From Pyrocephalus nanus (Eukaryota > Chordata > Aves > Passeriformes > Tyrannidae), in contig CM076276.1 in the NCBI GenBank assembly GCA_038380795.1, positions 15,452,001 through 15,516,000 of the forward strand: a stretch of 64,000 nt of DNA, written 5' to 3'. The notes beneath the pieces were generated by a model. That model made no database searches and was not told the origin of the DNA. It saw only the letters and a program-made list of their open reading frames with translations. Below are positions 11,676-53,514 of the stretch, piece by piece. Positions within the stretch are counted from its first letter, which is position 1. Each line of letters starts with the position of its first letter. The translations under genes were made by a program, and so were the position numbers.

Positions 11676-11877
11676 CCCCTCCACCAGCACATCCCGGTCC
11701 CCTCCACCAGCACATCCCAGTCCCCTGCACCAGCACATCCCAGTCCCCTGCACCAGCACATCCCAGTCCCCTCCACCAGCACATCCCGGTCCCCTTCACC
11801 AGCACATCCCAGTCCCCTCCAGCAGCACATCCCAGTCCCCTCCAGCAGCACATCCCAGTCCCCTCCAGCAGCACACA
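11676..11877. repeat. Minisatellite, 23-bp unit, about 8.7 copies
   Basis: Near-perfect tandem copies of a unit around cccctccaccagcacatccc plus 3 nt. Variants are ctgcacc, cttcacc and ctccagc at the same position. The period is 23 bases (for example cacatccc at 11688, 11711 and 11734). The array begins about 110 bases upstream of the acceptor of ZDHHC4 exon 2 (minus strand). Confidence 0.92.
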
Positions 11878-11936
11878 GGACTGAGGTCAGTGTTTTAAGT
11901 ATTTCTTAATAATTCCCAAGGCAGATCCACAGATTC

Positions 11937-12350
11937 CCTCCGGTTGGAAAAGCCCTCCCAGCCCATCGAGCCCAACCTGTGTCCGATCCCCACCTTGTCA
12001 CCCAGCCCTGAGTGTCACGTCCCGTCGTTCCTTGGACACCTCCAAGGATGGGGACTCCACCACCTCCCCCAGCAGCCCCTTCCAGTGTTCAACAACCCTT
12101 TCCATGAACAAATTTCCCCCAGTATCCAGCCTGCCCCTTCCCTGGCACAGCTGGGGCCGTTCCCTCTCCTCCTGTCCCTGTTCCCTGGGAGCAGAGCCCG
12201 ACCCCCCCACGGCTCCCCCCTCCTATCAGGGAGTTGTAGAAAGCAAAGTACCCCCTGAGCCTCCTTTTCTCCAGGCTGAGCTCCCCCAGCTGCTCCTGCT
12301 GCTCCAGCCCCTTCCCAGCTCCGCTCCCTTCCCTGCACACGCTCCAGCCC
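11937..12350 (-). mobile_element. CR1 LINE 3' fragment (about 410 bp)
   Basis: A reverse-oriented CR1: ggttggaaaagccctcccag, cacctccaaggatggggact, aacaaatttcccccagtatc, then 'cctccttttctccaggctga'. It lies in the intron between the inferred non-coding exon 1 and exon 2 of ZDHHC4. It is one of the longest CR1 copies in the window. Confidence 0.88.
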
Positions 12351-12787
12351 CGGGGGGATCCCAGGGGGACACGGGGGGATCCCGGAGGATCCCGGAGCTC
12401 CGGGGCCGCGCTGCCCAGCCCTACGGAAGGGCCTTTCCCGGCTCTCCTTCCAGCGGCTTCAGCGCCCTCCCGCGCCCCGGCGGCCCCGCAGGGACCGAGC
12501 CCGGCCAGGACCCACGCTGGGCTGGGGGGCAGCGGCGGGGAACGAGTGGTAAAGCCATAAAAAGTGTGAATTAAATGATTTCTTAACCCCAGCGCTGCGT
12601 GTCGCGTTCTCGCGGCCCCGGACAGCTCGATACCAGCCCGGAGCAGCTGATGCGCTGCGTCCTTCTCCCCAGACGGTCCGTGAGGCTGCCCCGGCCCATC
12701 CTGCATCGTGCCTTAGGAATTAACAGCAATTCCCTCAGTTCTGGGGCCTTTGGTGAAACCTGTAAAGTAAAACCCCTCGTGCCTTAC

Positions 12788-12890
12788 CAGAGCTCCGAGC
12801 GCTGCGCTCCCTTCTCCCCCGCAGCCTCCTCACCCTGCCCTGCCGCAGGTGAGGTCGGTTTGGCTCCAGCACCTGCTGGATCTCACCTGG
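12788..12890 (-). other. ZDHHC4: ZDHHC4 non-coding first exon (inferred)
   Basis: The ATG exon has an acceptor 8 nt before the start codon, so an upstream exon is required. A strong minus-strand donor (CTG|GTAAGGC) lies at 12787-12782, at the edge of a GC- and CpG-rich block. The donor-side boundary is read from the sequence; the transcription start is a guess. An alternative minus-strand donor (AGG|GTGAGG) lies near 12830. Confidence 0.45.
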
Positions 12891-13100
12891 GGCCGGGCTG
12901 AGGTGGGAAAACGCAGCATCCAGCCCTGGTGGTGTCTGACAACTGAAACCGCCCGTGCCGCCGCCGAGGGGCCGATTGGGTTACGGTGCCCGGCTGGAAT
13001 TTGCCAGAGAAACTCGGCCGGTCGCGGTGTCACCGATCCAAAGGCTCCCCAGCTGCTGGGATGGTTTTCCCAGCTCCGGGGCCTGCCGTGCCGCTGGCTG
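12891..13100 (-). promoter_or_regulatory. ZDHHC4: Probable ZDHHC4 CpG promoter with CCAAT box
   Basis: This CpG-rich block lies just upstream of the inferred first exon. A CCAAT box is in gene orientation at 12979-12975 (ATTGG on the plus strand). No TATA box was seen, which fits a housekeeping CpG promoter. This is inference from composition and position. Confidence 0.4.
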
Positions 13101-16100
13101 GAGCTCGGGCAGCTGAGGTAAGAGCTCCAGGGGTGCTCCGGGGGCTTTGGCACCCAGAGGAGATGAATCGGCTTGGTTGGAGGCAGCAGAGCAGGTTAAG
13201 TTTCAGGAAGGACTTTTTTCCCTGATAAGTTCAAGGCCCCCAGTGCACCAAACCAGACCGTGAGAGAGGGAAATTCAGCCAAAATATTCCTGGGGCACAG
13301 CTGTCTCAGAGTACAGCCTGAGACACTTGGTTCCTGATGGAGGGGAAAAGCCATTTTTTTCCCACCCTACTGAGACATCAGGATTTCTGCAGGTACAGAA
13401 ATAGGTTGGGTTGGGACACTGGGTGTCACCTGGCAAGTCTGGCAGCACAGAAAGGGATGGGGGTGGGCACGTGGTGGGTTATTTGTGGGTGGACAGGCAG
13501 GGTCTGTGTGCCAAGGCCCCTGGGCAGAGCCAGGGCAGGAGCTGCAGCAAGTACCACCATGCTGGGACTGGCACCGGCACCTCCAAGGAGCCTGTCCACT
13601 CTTGGTGCCCTTACTGGCTGTGCCCAAGGACAAACCAGCCAGCAAATACCTTAACAGAGGCTGAGACAGAGAGAGATGAAGCTCATTCAGTTCAAACATT
13701 GTGAAAATTACTTAAAAAGTCTTGGCTGGTCGAAATCTGGCAGAAGATCTTCAAGGAAACCATCTCCATTAGCTTGGGATCCCAGAGCTCGGTTCTTGCA
13801 AGGATTAAAATCCACTGTCAGTGTTTAAAATGCTCAAGTCACATAAAAATGGGAGGGAGGGGATGAGGGGGGAGAGAACCTGCCAGGAAGGAGCTGGAGA
13901 TGACAGGAGGAACGGGGGAAGGAGGGCTCCAATCCCCTGCAGCAGTGACCATGAAGGGCAGGAGTGGGAGGAAGAGCCTCCAGCGCATCCTGCTCACCCT
14001 CAGGCTGGGCAGAGCGGGTCCCTCCTTCCTAAGGCTGTCCCTGATCCCGTGTCAGCATTCCCAGGTTTCCCAGGGAGGTTGTTTCCCACCTATCCCAACA
14101 CTGCACAGCCCACGCTGGAGCCAAGGGAAGGCTGGGTTGCTGTGTGGTCCACGAAGAGATGGAGCCACAGCAGGACGTGTAATTCCTAAAACCTCTTAGA
14201 GTGCTAAGCCCTGGGATCCCTGAGTGCTGAGGAAGCCGAGGAGAAAATCAGAAATAGCAGCTTAAGGGACAGTCGGTGTCAGCACGGGGGGCCCTGCAGC
14301 CAAACACTCAGCTGTGAGGGCCCCCCGCTGTCCTGCGTGGAGCAGCCTGGGTGGGGACAGCTCTCCTGGTGAGCCCCGAAGTTGGTCCAGACCCCCATAT
14401 CCCTGCAGCAAACCGCGTGCTGGTTGAACTCCCAAAATCCCTGTGTCCCACTCAGGTTGCCAGCACGCCCAGGTCCCTCGGCGTTGTATCCCTGCTGCTT
14501 TGCAAAGTGCTGTCGCTTCAGATTTGCCCTGTGGGTAAAGGATTTCCCTCCACGGGCGCTAATCTGTTTTCCCTCCTTCCAGCTCCTAATTCCCCCCCCC
14601 CCCCCGATCTGCAGGCTCAGGTCAGCATCAGGCTCAGCCAGGACGAGCACGGCAATTAGTCTGTCCACGCTCCTCTTTGCGATGGAAATAGGGTTAATTA
14701 GGAAAGGAAAAGGCAAGAAAGACCTTTGCGCGTGTCTGGGGCTGACCCGGAGCGGCCAGAAGGGCGCAGGGCTCCCGTGAGAAGTGCAGGAAGGGGCAGC
14801 CACCCCTGCCCTGGTGCAGAAGCCGTTTCTGCCACCCCCAGACCGGCGAGGGCTGGGCCCGAACTGTGGGGGCTGCAGCGAGGACGGGGGAGCCGGGAAG
14901 ATGCTGCCAGGAGCCCTGCGGGTAGGTGGGACTGGCTTCCAGGGGTGATGGAGGAGAACCGAGAAAGCTTCCACCCCTTAGCGGGACAAACCTGCTGCCG
15001 GTGAGAGCCCCGGCTCGCTCGGATGGCTGCGGACTTCTGTAAGTGCTCGAGCCGATGGGCAGAGGTGGAAGGGGGGTGCAGCTCCCCCCTGCTCTGCTGG
15101 GCTTTTCCCCGGAGCTCAGCCCAGAGCAGGGTGCTGGAGCCGTCCCAGTGCTTACTGGGCTCTGGCTGGAGCTGTCAAAACTTGTGCTCTGCAGCCCCAG
15201 GGATGGTGTTTGGTGGCAGGTGGATTTCATCCCACTGCTGCCAGACTTGTTCCGTGCTTCACCCTCAGCCCTTCCCTTCCGATCCTTGACATCCACCCTG
15301 TTAATATGGAAAACAGCTTTGTTTTCTCTTTAAATAATAACAGTCCCCGATTTTTAGGTAGCATTTGACCAGCATTGCTCCACAAAGGAGGATGAGATTA
15401 TTACACTTACAATGTTAGTGACAGTGTATTGGTCCTTACTAATATCTTCTGATGAAGGTGGCACTTCTGGTGCCACCCCAGGTGTGTTCATGGGGATGTT
15501 TTCTTGAGCGATGCTGAGTCTTCACAGTCTGTAAGATAATTTGTCCAGGTAAACCAGCCTGGTTTAATTTTTGTAAGAGCTTAATGTGTGTTCAGTAACA
15601 CAGATGGAATAAACAGGGGAGTAAAAAGCATTTTTACAGGCAGATGGGATCAAATCAAGAAGAAAACTACATGTGAGTTGTTTCAGTGAGGGTCAGCAGA
15701 CAGTGCAGGCACTTGCACATCACAGAATCACAGAGTGGGAGGGTTGGAAGGGACCACAGTGAGGTCATCTGGACATCAGCAGCATGGAAAGGGCATCCAA
15801 GTGCACTGTGCACATCAGCTGTGCAGATTTACCTTGGGCAAAGACGACTCCTGCAGATGTTCAGGGCTGATGTGCCCGATTTCTCCTCGAGCATCCACAA
15901 CGCCTGTCTGAGTTCTTCTCGTGAACCACAAATGAGTCCTTCTGAAAATCCTCATCTCGTCATTTCGGGATGCTGTGGTCAGGACAACCTGGACACAGGA
16001 CAGGGAGGCACAAAGAAATGCTCCCAGCAGAGCTGAGAGGATCTGGCAAATTCGAATGAATTTGTAGTTGCAAACAGCTAAAATACTGAGTGTTGAGAAG

Positions 16101-16545
16101 AGCTGGTTAAAATCGGGTGGTTTTAAGTCCTTGGATCATCTGTTTGTTGACATGCTTTGCCAGGAAAATGAAATAGTCATTTTCCCAGAGAAATAAACAC
16201 AAGCAGATGCCTAAATACACGCCCAGGGGAGAGGGGGTAGGTGGGAGAGACAGAGGCTGTTCCAGGCCATGGTCTGGGTGCCATGTGTAGCCCCAGCCTT
16301 TCCAGCCCTTGTGGCCCCCTCACTGCTAATGGCACCGCCAGCAGCCAGGGATAGAAGTATTAAAGGCTGTTATTTTAGGGAAATCTAGGGCGAATACAGT
16401 GTCTTGGGGCATTTCTTCCCACGGTGAGGAGGGTCCAGCACAGACTAGAACCCCCCACCCGATGGGATCCACCTGGCATCTATAGGAACTACGGCTCAGG
16501 GCGGCAAAGCCATCCCAACTCCTTTCTTTTCCCTTTCTTTTCCAG
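13101..16545. other. ZDHHC4-GRID2IP intergenic region; possible GRID2IP 5' exon/promoter
   Basis: The two genes are divergent here. A C14 run is at 14592-14605. A GC- and CpG-rich block lies at about 14730-15030 with donor-like sites (CGG|GTAGGT near 14931, CCG|GTGAGA near 15001). It is the best place for the untranslated GRID2IP first exon, which must exist because the ATG exon has an acceptor at 16545. The 15290-16200 stretch is AT-rich with nothing recognisable apart from a CR1 scrap. Confidence 0.45.
15717..15795 (-). mobile_element. CR1 LINE 3' end, short
   Basis: The reverse tail 'cacagaatcacagagtggga' is followed by 'ggttggaagggaccacagtg' and 'aggtcatctgga'. Only about 80 bases remain. 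Confidence 0.7.
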
Positions 16546-16553
16546 TCACAGCC

Positions 16554-48222
<31,669 letters not shown>

Positions 48223-50020
48223 GGGACCCGAGCTGCAGCAGTTCATTGCCAACAAAGTGCAATTTGCTCCTGTCGAGTTTGGTTGTAAATACGCCGCTGC
48301 CACCTGCTCCCACCCCGCAGAGCCACGGACGGAGGGGTCGGGGCAGGAGGACACTGAGCGGGTGACAGTGGGTGATGTGAGGGTGAGGCACAGGGACACG
48401 AGGGTAAACACTGCACAGCTCTTCTAGCACCCTCCATTTCCAGTGGATTGCTGAGCCAAGGGTTTCAGACCCATCTCCACTCTCTGGAGTTTCCAGAACG
48501 AGAGAGCTTCCCCACATCCCCTTGGCCTGAGCACGGAGGGTCTTCCCAGTCTCTCCCCCAGCCTCGGGGCCGGGGTTAAAGCCCAGCCACAGAGTCCCTG
48601 GGAAGCCAGAGCAGGGCAGGCAGGGAAGGGGGTGTGGGGGGGTGAGGAGAAGGGATGCCACCAGTGCCTGCTGCCCTGGGACCCTGCACAGCAACACTGC
48701 TGAGCTCCTCTGCAGCCCCTCTCCAATCCTGTCTGCCCTGCAGCAGAGCTCCTGGGGCTGGAGCTCCACCTGAGCACACTGTAACAGTGGAGCAGGCATT
48801 TCTGGAGGTGGCCTGGAGGCTTTAATCCCTGCCATTGCCAGCTAGTGGCAATGGAAAGCAATAGGACCTTGCAGAACCCTCCTGACATGTCCATGTGGGC
48901 CCAAGTATGGATCTGGTCTAATCCTACCCAGCTTCATCCCACCCATCAGCTTTGCTTAAAGCTGTGCTAGAGGCTGATGGGTCTTGAAAGCTTCTCAAGA
49001 GTTTAACACCATCAGCACAAGGCTTATTGGAACTCGCCAGCAGCCAGAAATCCCTGAGCATTTTGGTGCCTCCTTGGAAAGCACAGAGCCCCTGGTAGCC
49101 TGAAAATGAGTGGGAGTCCTCTGCAGCCCCAAGTGCCTCTCCAAGGCACAGCAGAGACAGCAGGAAATGCATCCCCTGCCCTCCTGCAGTCCCTTCCCAG
49201 GGCTGGAGTCCTGAGTCCCTTTGCTGTTCAGGTGACTGTCCCAGGGAACTCCAGAGGTGAGCACGTCCATCTTCGCTGTTCATGTCCTCTCAAGATGCGT
49301 GTCCATCTCTCACTGAGTCTGGTTGTCACAACTGACTTCCCATGTGCTGTCCCCTGGGCTGGAAGGGGGGCACAGTGCAGGGACCCCTCCTGCCACCCAT
49401 TGCCAGAGCAAGGGCTCGTCCTGCAGGCTCCGCTCAAGGGCACAACCACCAACCGGTGCATTATTTACGGGAGACCTTACGGCCATCGAATCTCCGGGTT
49501 TTGGTATTTTTTTAAACCCTGCTGTAGAAAGTGAAGTATATTTTCACAGGTGTTCTCCGTTTATACAGCTTTAAGTGCCAGGTAGTGAGTAGCCTTGTGT
49601 TCCCAGAGGTCCAGACCTGTCCCTGCCCTGACGGCGGTGACAAGGCCACGCTCCCTCTGCTCCATTTTCCCTCTTGGATGTTGCACACTGCATTCCAGTG
49701 ATTTTTTTTTCTTTTATTTTCTTTCCCTTTCTTTTCTTTTATTTATTTTTTATTAATTTAAATACACCCATTGTTTAAACCACCAGAGGTTCTTTTGAAG
49801 CTGTCACGACAGAAAATGCTGTACATAGATTTTGCTACATGTTGTAACTTTCTGAGATAGTTAGAACTCCAAGCCCTTTGGTATTTTTATGTGAATATTT
49901 TCAAAGAACCAGAACTTCTGGTTATATGATTTGATAACAGGACTCTGTATATTCACAATTCAGTCTCAACCCAATGCCTACGTGCTATTCCTAAAATAAA
50001 GCTACTGCCTTCTGCCTCCT
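48223..50020 (+). other. GRID2IP: GRID2IP 3' untranslated region
   Basis: About 1.8 kb follows the TGA. It is GC-rich at first and AT-rich after 49690, with a T/C-rich tract at 49700-49765. It carries a Pumilio-type TGTACATA at 49820-49827. It ends at AATAAA 49995-50000. Confidence 0.7.
49995..50000 (+). terminator. GRID2IP: GRID2IP poly(A) signal
   Basis: AATAAA lies at the end of the AT-rich 3' UTR block and is followed by a T/G/C-rich stretch. It is the first canonical hexamer found downstream of the stop on the coding strand. Confidence 0.7.
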
Positions 50021-50499
50021 GACCTTATGGGCCTCTGTCTTCTGTCCAAAATTGCTGCCATGATGGTGGGAGGAATTCTGCATCTGGCACTTCTGTTAAT
50101 ATTGGCCTTTTACACCTGCAGAAGAGAGACACAGGGGCTCACCTGCCTGGGCTGGGGCTGGTGTGGGGAGAATCACTGCCTAAAGGGCCTCAGCATCCAG
50201 GCTGAGATCAATACCAGCAGCAAATTCTTAAAATAGTATGGATTTTTTCCTCCAGCCTTCAGAAGAAAACATTTAGTGAGAGTAAGAGCCATTGTTTCCC
50301 CTGAAAAGGCATTCTTGGCTGAGGTTGAGTTTATGTCCCAGGAGCCATTTATCTCCCTTGACACTAACAGCAGATAGATAGGGACCAGCTCCATATCAGA
50401 TGTTCTGGTTGTAGATTAGCTGGTTTACAGCAGCCTGCTCGATCCCTGGGTGCTCCCCAGAGGCTGGAACATGGCCCTGTGCAGAGTTATCCCAAATAG

Positions 50500-50622
50500 C
50501 CCTTGTATCTCCTTCCCATCTGCACACAATCCTGAGTGACATGCTCCAGGGGAGCAGGGAGGTTGGATTAGGTGACCTCCTGTGGTCCCTTCCAGCCTGA
50601 ACCATCCCTTGATTCTGTTCAA
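50500..50622 (+). mobile_element. CR1 LINE 3' end, short
   Basis: It contains ggttggattaggtgacctcc, then gtcccttccagcctgaacc and a terminal 'ttgattctgt'. Confidence 0.75.
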
Positions 50623-51569
50623 AGTGCTCAAATCCCTCCTGATGTTTCCTCTGCCCTCCTGGCTGGTCCCACCTGACTCTGCTGCAGCCCCAGGAGCCTG
50701 AGCTGCCCAGTGTGGCTGTCACACCTCCCACTGCCCGGGCTGAGCCCGTAAACCACCACGGGAGTGATGTCCCAGAGCCTCCACTGCGCTGTGTCCCACA
50801 CAGCAGCCTCATCATTCCCTGCACGCTCCCATTCTGCTGGTTTGGGTAACTGCAGACATGAGGTAATTCCTCCCCAGCCCTGGCACTGGCCAGGCACTCT
50901 CCTTGGAGCCTCAGCCCAGCCTGAACAGAATTCCTGCGTCAGCCCCGATCACGGGATCATCCTCACAGGAAAGCCTGTCCTTGGAAAGGAAATAACAACT
51001 TGGGCAGCAGCCGTGGCTGCTCCCACTCCACCGGTGCCACTTCCATCCTCCCACACAGACCAGGAAACACCGACCCTGAAAATCCCAAATGCTGGGTTAT
51101 TTAAGGCTTTTCACTCTGTCCTGCAAGAGAGGTGAAAAAGAGCTCAAAGAGAAAATGATAAGCTTGAGTAAGTCATGGTGAAAATGGGATCACGGCTGGG
51201 ATTCCAGACTGGCACCTCCATGGCAAAGTGGAATCACATTCCAGCCCTCCCTCTATCTGGATAATGGTTTGAGTGGCCACAATCTAATTATTTTCCAGGT
51301 GCCAAGAAAAATGCCAAAGAGGTAAACAGAGATCTCAGCCTCAGGCTGGAAGGGCTGGAGGTCAGGAAGAAGTGGCACAGATTGGGAGGCAACATTTGCA
51401 GCCCTTGAGGATCCAGCTTGTTCCAACATGACTTAGGAAGATCTGGGGTTTTCAAATTGTAGCAGATCAAACTAAAGCATTTCCAGTTGTGGGATTCAAA
51501 GACCTTGTTACGTTCATCAGAACTGTGAGTGGGAAACACGAGATGAAATACGGATACTGGGATTTTCAT

Positions 51570-51800
51570 GGAATCATTGAATCCCAAAATGGTTTGGGTG
51601 GGAAAGAACCTTGAAAATCATCCAGTTCAACCCTCCTGCCATGGGCAGGGACACCTTCCACCAGCCCAGGTTGCTCCAAGCCCCGTCCAACCTGGCCTTG
51701 GACACTTCCAGGGATGGGGCAGCCACAGCTTCTCTGGGCACCCTGTGCCAGGGCCTGCCCACCCTCCCAGGGAACAATTTCTTCACAATATTCCATCTAA
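51570..51800 (-). mobile_element. CR1 LINE 3' fragment
   Basis: The reverse tail atggaatcattgaatcccaa is followed by 'ccctcctgccatgggcaggg', ttggacacttccagggatgg and ggcagccacagcttctctgg. Confidence 0.9.
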
Positions 51801-52437
51801 CCCTGCCACTCTCAGGTCAAAGCATGCCCTTAGGGGAGTCACCTACAGTAAAATTGCCACTGGTAACTCCACTGTTGGGACATGGATTAGGTTTGTGTGA
51901 GGACAGTGCCCATATTCCATCTGCCCTCCCAGCTCAAGCGTTACCTGCCCTACAAGGAGCTTCTCAGTGGTGCTTGCCTGGGGCTCCACACACCCCAATC
52001 CAGGGATTTGTGAGCTCCCTCCTGCCATGGTCTCTCACTATGCTGCGAGGTCCCTCTTTAGCATCACTCTCAGTGTGTTTTGGCCCTAATGGTTTATCAG
52101 GGTCTTCAAACAGATGATGCTGAAGGCAAATCTCCAGCCTGGCCCAGAGGGGGATTCGATTCTGGGATTAACCTACAGCCTGAGCAGTGTGTTACAAATC
52201 CCAGCCCAGATGGATCCCGCTCTTTGTACGGCTCAGGCATAAACACAGGGACAGGACTAGCTGTCAGCTCCTCCCTGTGCCACGGGCTGTCAGCTCCAGA
52301 GGACATCAGCACGGATTTTTTATTGTTCTGTGTCCCTTCTGTAGCTGCACAGATTGCTTAAGAGAATGGCACTCCGTGGAGTTTGACCCGGGAGCCCTGA
52401 TAGTGAAAATAATACACTTCTCACCAGAGCCACGGGA

Positions 52438-52509
52438 GACCAAAAGAGTAACTTCGGTCAATTAGTTTAACTTTGACTATAAATATTCCTTCTCATTCCT
52501 TGTGACCCT
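52438..52509 (+). promoter_or_regulatory. SLC5A11: SLC5A11 TATA-box promoter (candidate)
   Basis: TATAAATA is at 52478-52485. Upstream lies an AT-rich cggtcaattagtttaacttt stretch with a resemblance to HNF1 half-sites. A GTTAAC lies just downstream near 52510. A donor-bounded exon begins about 30 bases after the box. The promoter role and gene assignment are inferred from position. Confidence 0.45.
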
Positions 52510-52624
52510 GTTAACAGCTCCGCTGGCAAACCCCGATTCTCTGGCAATATTTAAGCTGCCTGTCAGTTGGCAGAGCCTTGGTGGTGCCCGGCGCGGGGAG
52601 CAGAATAAGACCCAGCTGAGCACA
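52510..52624 (+). other. SLC5A11: SLC5A11 untranslated exon 1 (inferred)
   Basis: The block ends at a consensus donor, CACA|GTAAGT, at 52625. Its start is set about 25-30 bases after the TATA box. It has no long frame linked to the ATG exon. Confidence 0.42.
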
Positions 52625-53254
52625 GTAAGTTTCCTTTCGGCTTCTACCTCGAGTCGGGGAGCTCCGGTCGGGTTCGGGGCTGGTGCTGGGCTGCTCTCGG
52701 CCTGGGTGAGCAGCGGTGTCTGGAGGAGGTGGACGGACCTGGGAATGCTTTAGAAAATCTGTTGAGGAGGCATTTGGAGCGATACGGCGCCGACGGGTTC
52801 CTCGAGAGCCACGTGGGCTGCGTCCCCCCGGCACCGGCGATAAAGGGCAGCTTCAGAGGCTTCATTTCAATGCCACGGATGTCCCTTCCTCACAATCTCT
52901 GGCGAGGAAAGCGCCGCCGCCTGTGCCAGGCACCGAGGGAGACCGGGCTGTGAGCTGAATTCACAAAACGGGCAAAATTTCCACTGGGCCGTGGCAGAGT
53001 TGGGACCTGCAATGGGAGCAGCCGCCTCTGCTGTTTTCCTACCAGCGGCCTCCGTGCTGGCTCGGGAGTGCAGGAGGAGTTCAACAGGCACCTGTGCTCA
53101 GCCCCAGGAATCTCCCCTGGAGCGCATCCCAGCTCTCGTGTTTACTGATGGGCAGGATCAACGCCTGCAGAGCTCTGCCCTGCTCCACACAGGTTTGGGA
53201 GGGAGCAGCCACGACTCCGTCCCACCCGTGTGGCTGAACCCCTTGTGAGAGTGA

Positions 53255-53350
53255 GCGTGTGTAGCTGCAGCACTGGCTGCCCCTCCAGTGCAACCCAGGG
53301 TTGGACTTGGATGAGCCTTGTGGGTCCTTTCCATGATTCTGCCGTTCTGT
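53255..53350 (+). mobile_element. CR1 LINE 3' end, short
   Basis: It contains ctgcccctccagtgcaaccc, gggttggacttggatgagcc and a terminal 'catgattctgccgttctgtg'. Confidence 0.7.
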
Positions 53351-53452
53351 GGCCTCCTGAAACAGCAGTACCAGAGGGAAAGTCGGAGGTGTCGGAGTGG
53401 GGTGAGCAACTTCCCCAGGCTGACATACCAAACCCTGTTTTTCTTTTCCTAG

Positions 53453-53514
53453 TTAGACGTTAAGCATGCCAGTAAAAACTCGGCAGCAGCCAAGACACAT
53501 TGGCTCTTAAAGAG
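53453..53514 (+). other. SLC5A11: SLC5A11 untranslated exon 2 (inferred)
   Basis: A 62-base block is preceded by a long pyrimidine tract and AG (tttttcttttcctag) and followed by AGAG|GTAAGA. Both splice sites are strong, and it lies between the putative promoter and the ATG exon. Confidence 0.45.

Larger units (their letters stand above)
50021..52437. other. GRID2IP-SLC5A11 intergenic region
   Basis: No gene was seen. It contains two CR1 fragments and otherwise unremarkable sequence. Open frames here have no splice sites or family resemblance. Confidence 0.6.

Noticed and set aside
11676..11877. CRISPR-like direct repeats
   Set aside because: The copies are contiguous with no unique spacers, and the genome is a vertebrate.
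11267..11898. Gly/Trp/Cys-rich and Pro/Ser-rich frames on both strands
   Set aside because: They are translations of the 23-bp minisatellite.
14881..14931. ATG CTG CCA GGA GCC CTG CGG followed by GTAGGT as a coding alternative first exon for GRID2IP
   Set aside because: The downstream exon containing 16554 has an in-exon ATG with the conserved MPATNQ start and only an 8-nt leader; no evidence that the upstream ATG is used, though the donor could end an untranslated exon.
14694..15296. 200-residue minus-strand frame upstream of GRID2IP
   Set aside because: GC-rich shadow frame; no known domain, and both strands are open over the same stretch.
52716..52958. Two overlapping frames of 74-80 residues in a CpG-rich block
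   Set aside because: No recognisable domain and no conserved start; best explained as open GC-rich sequence in the SLC5A11 5' intron.
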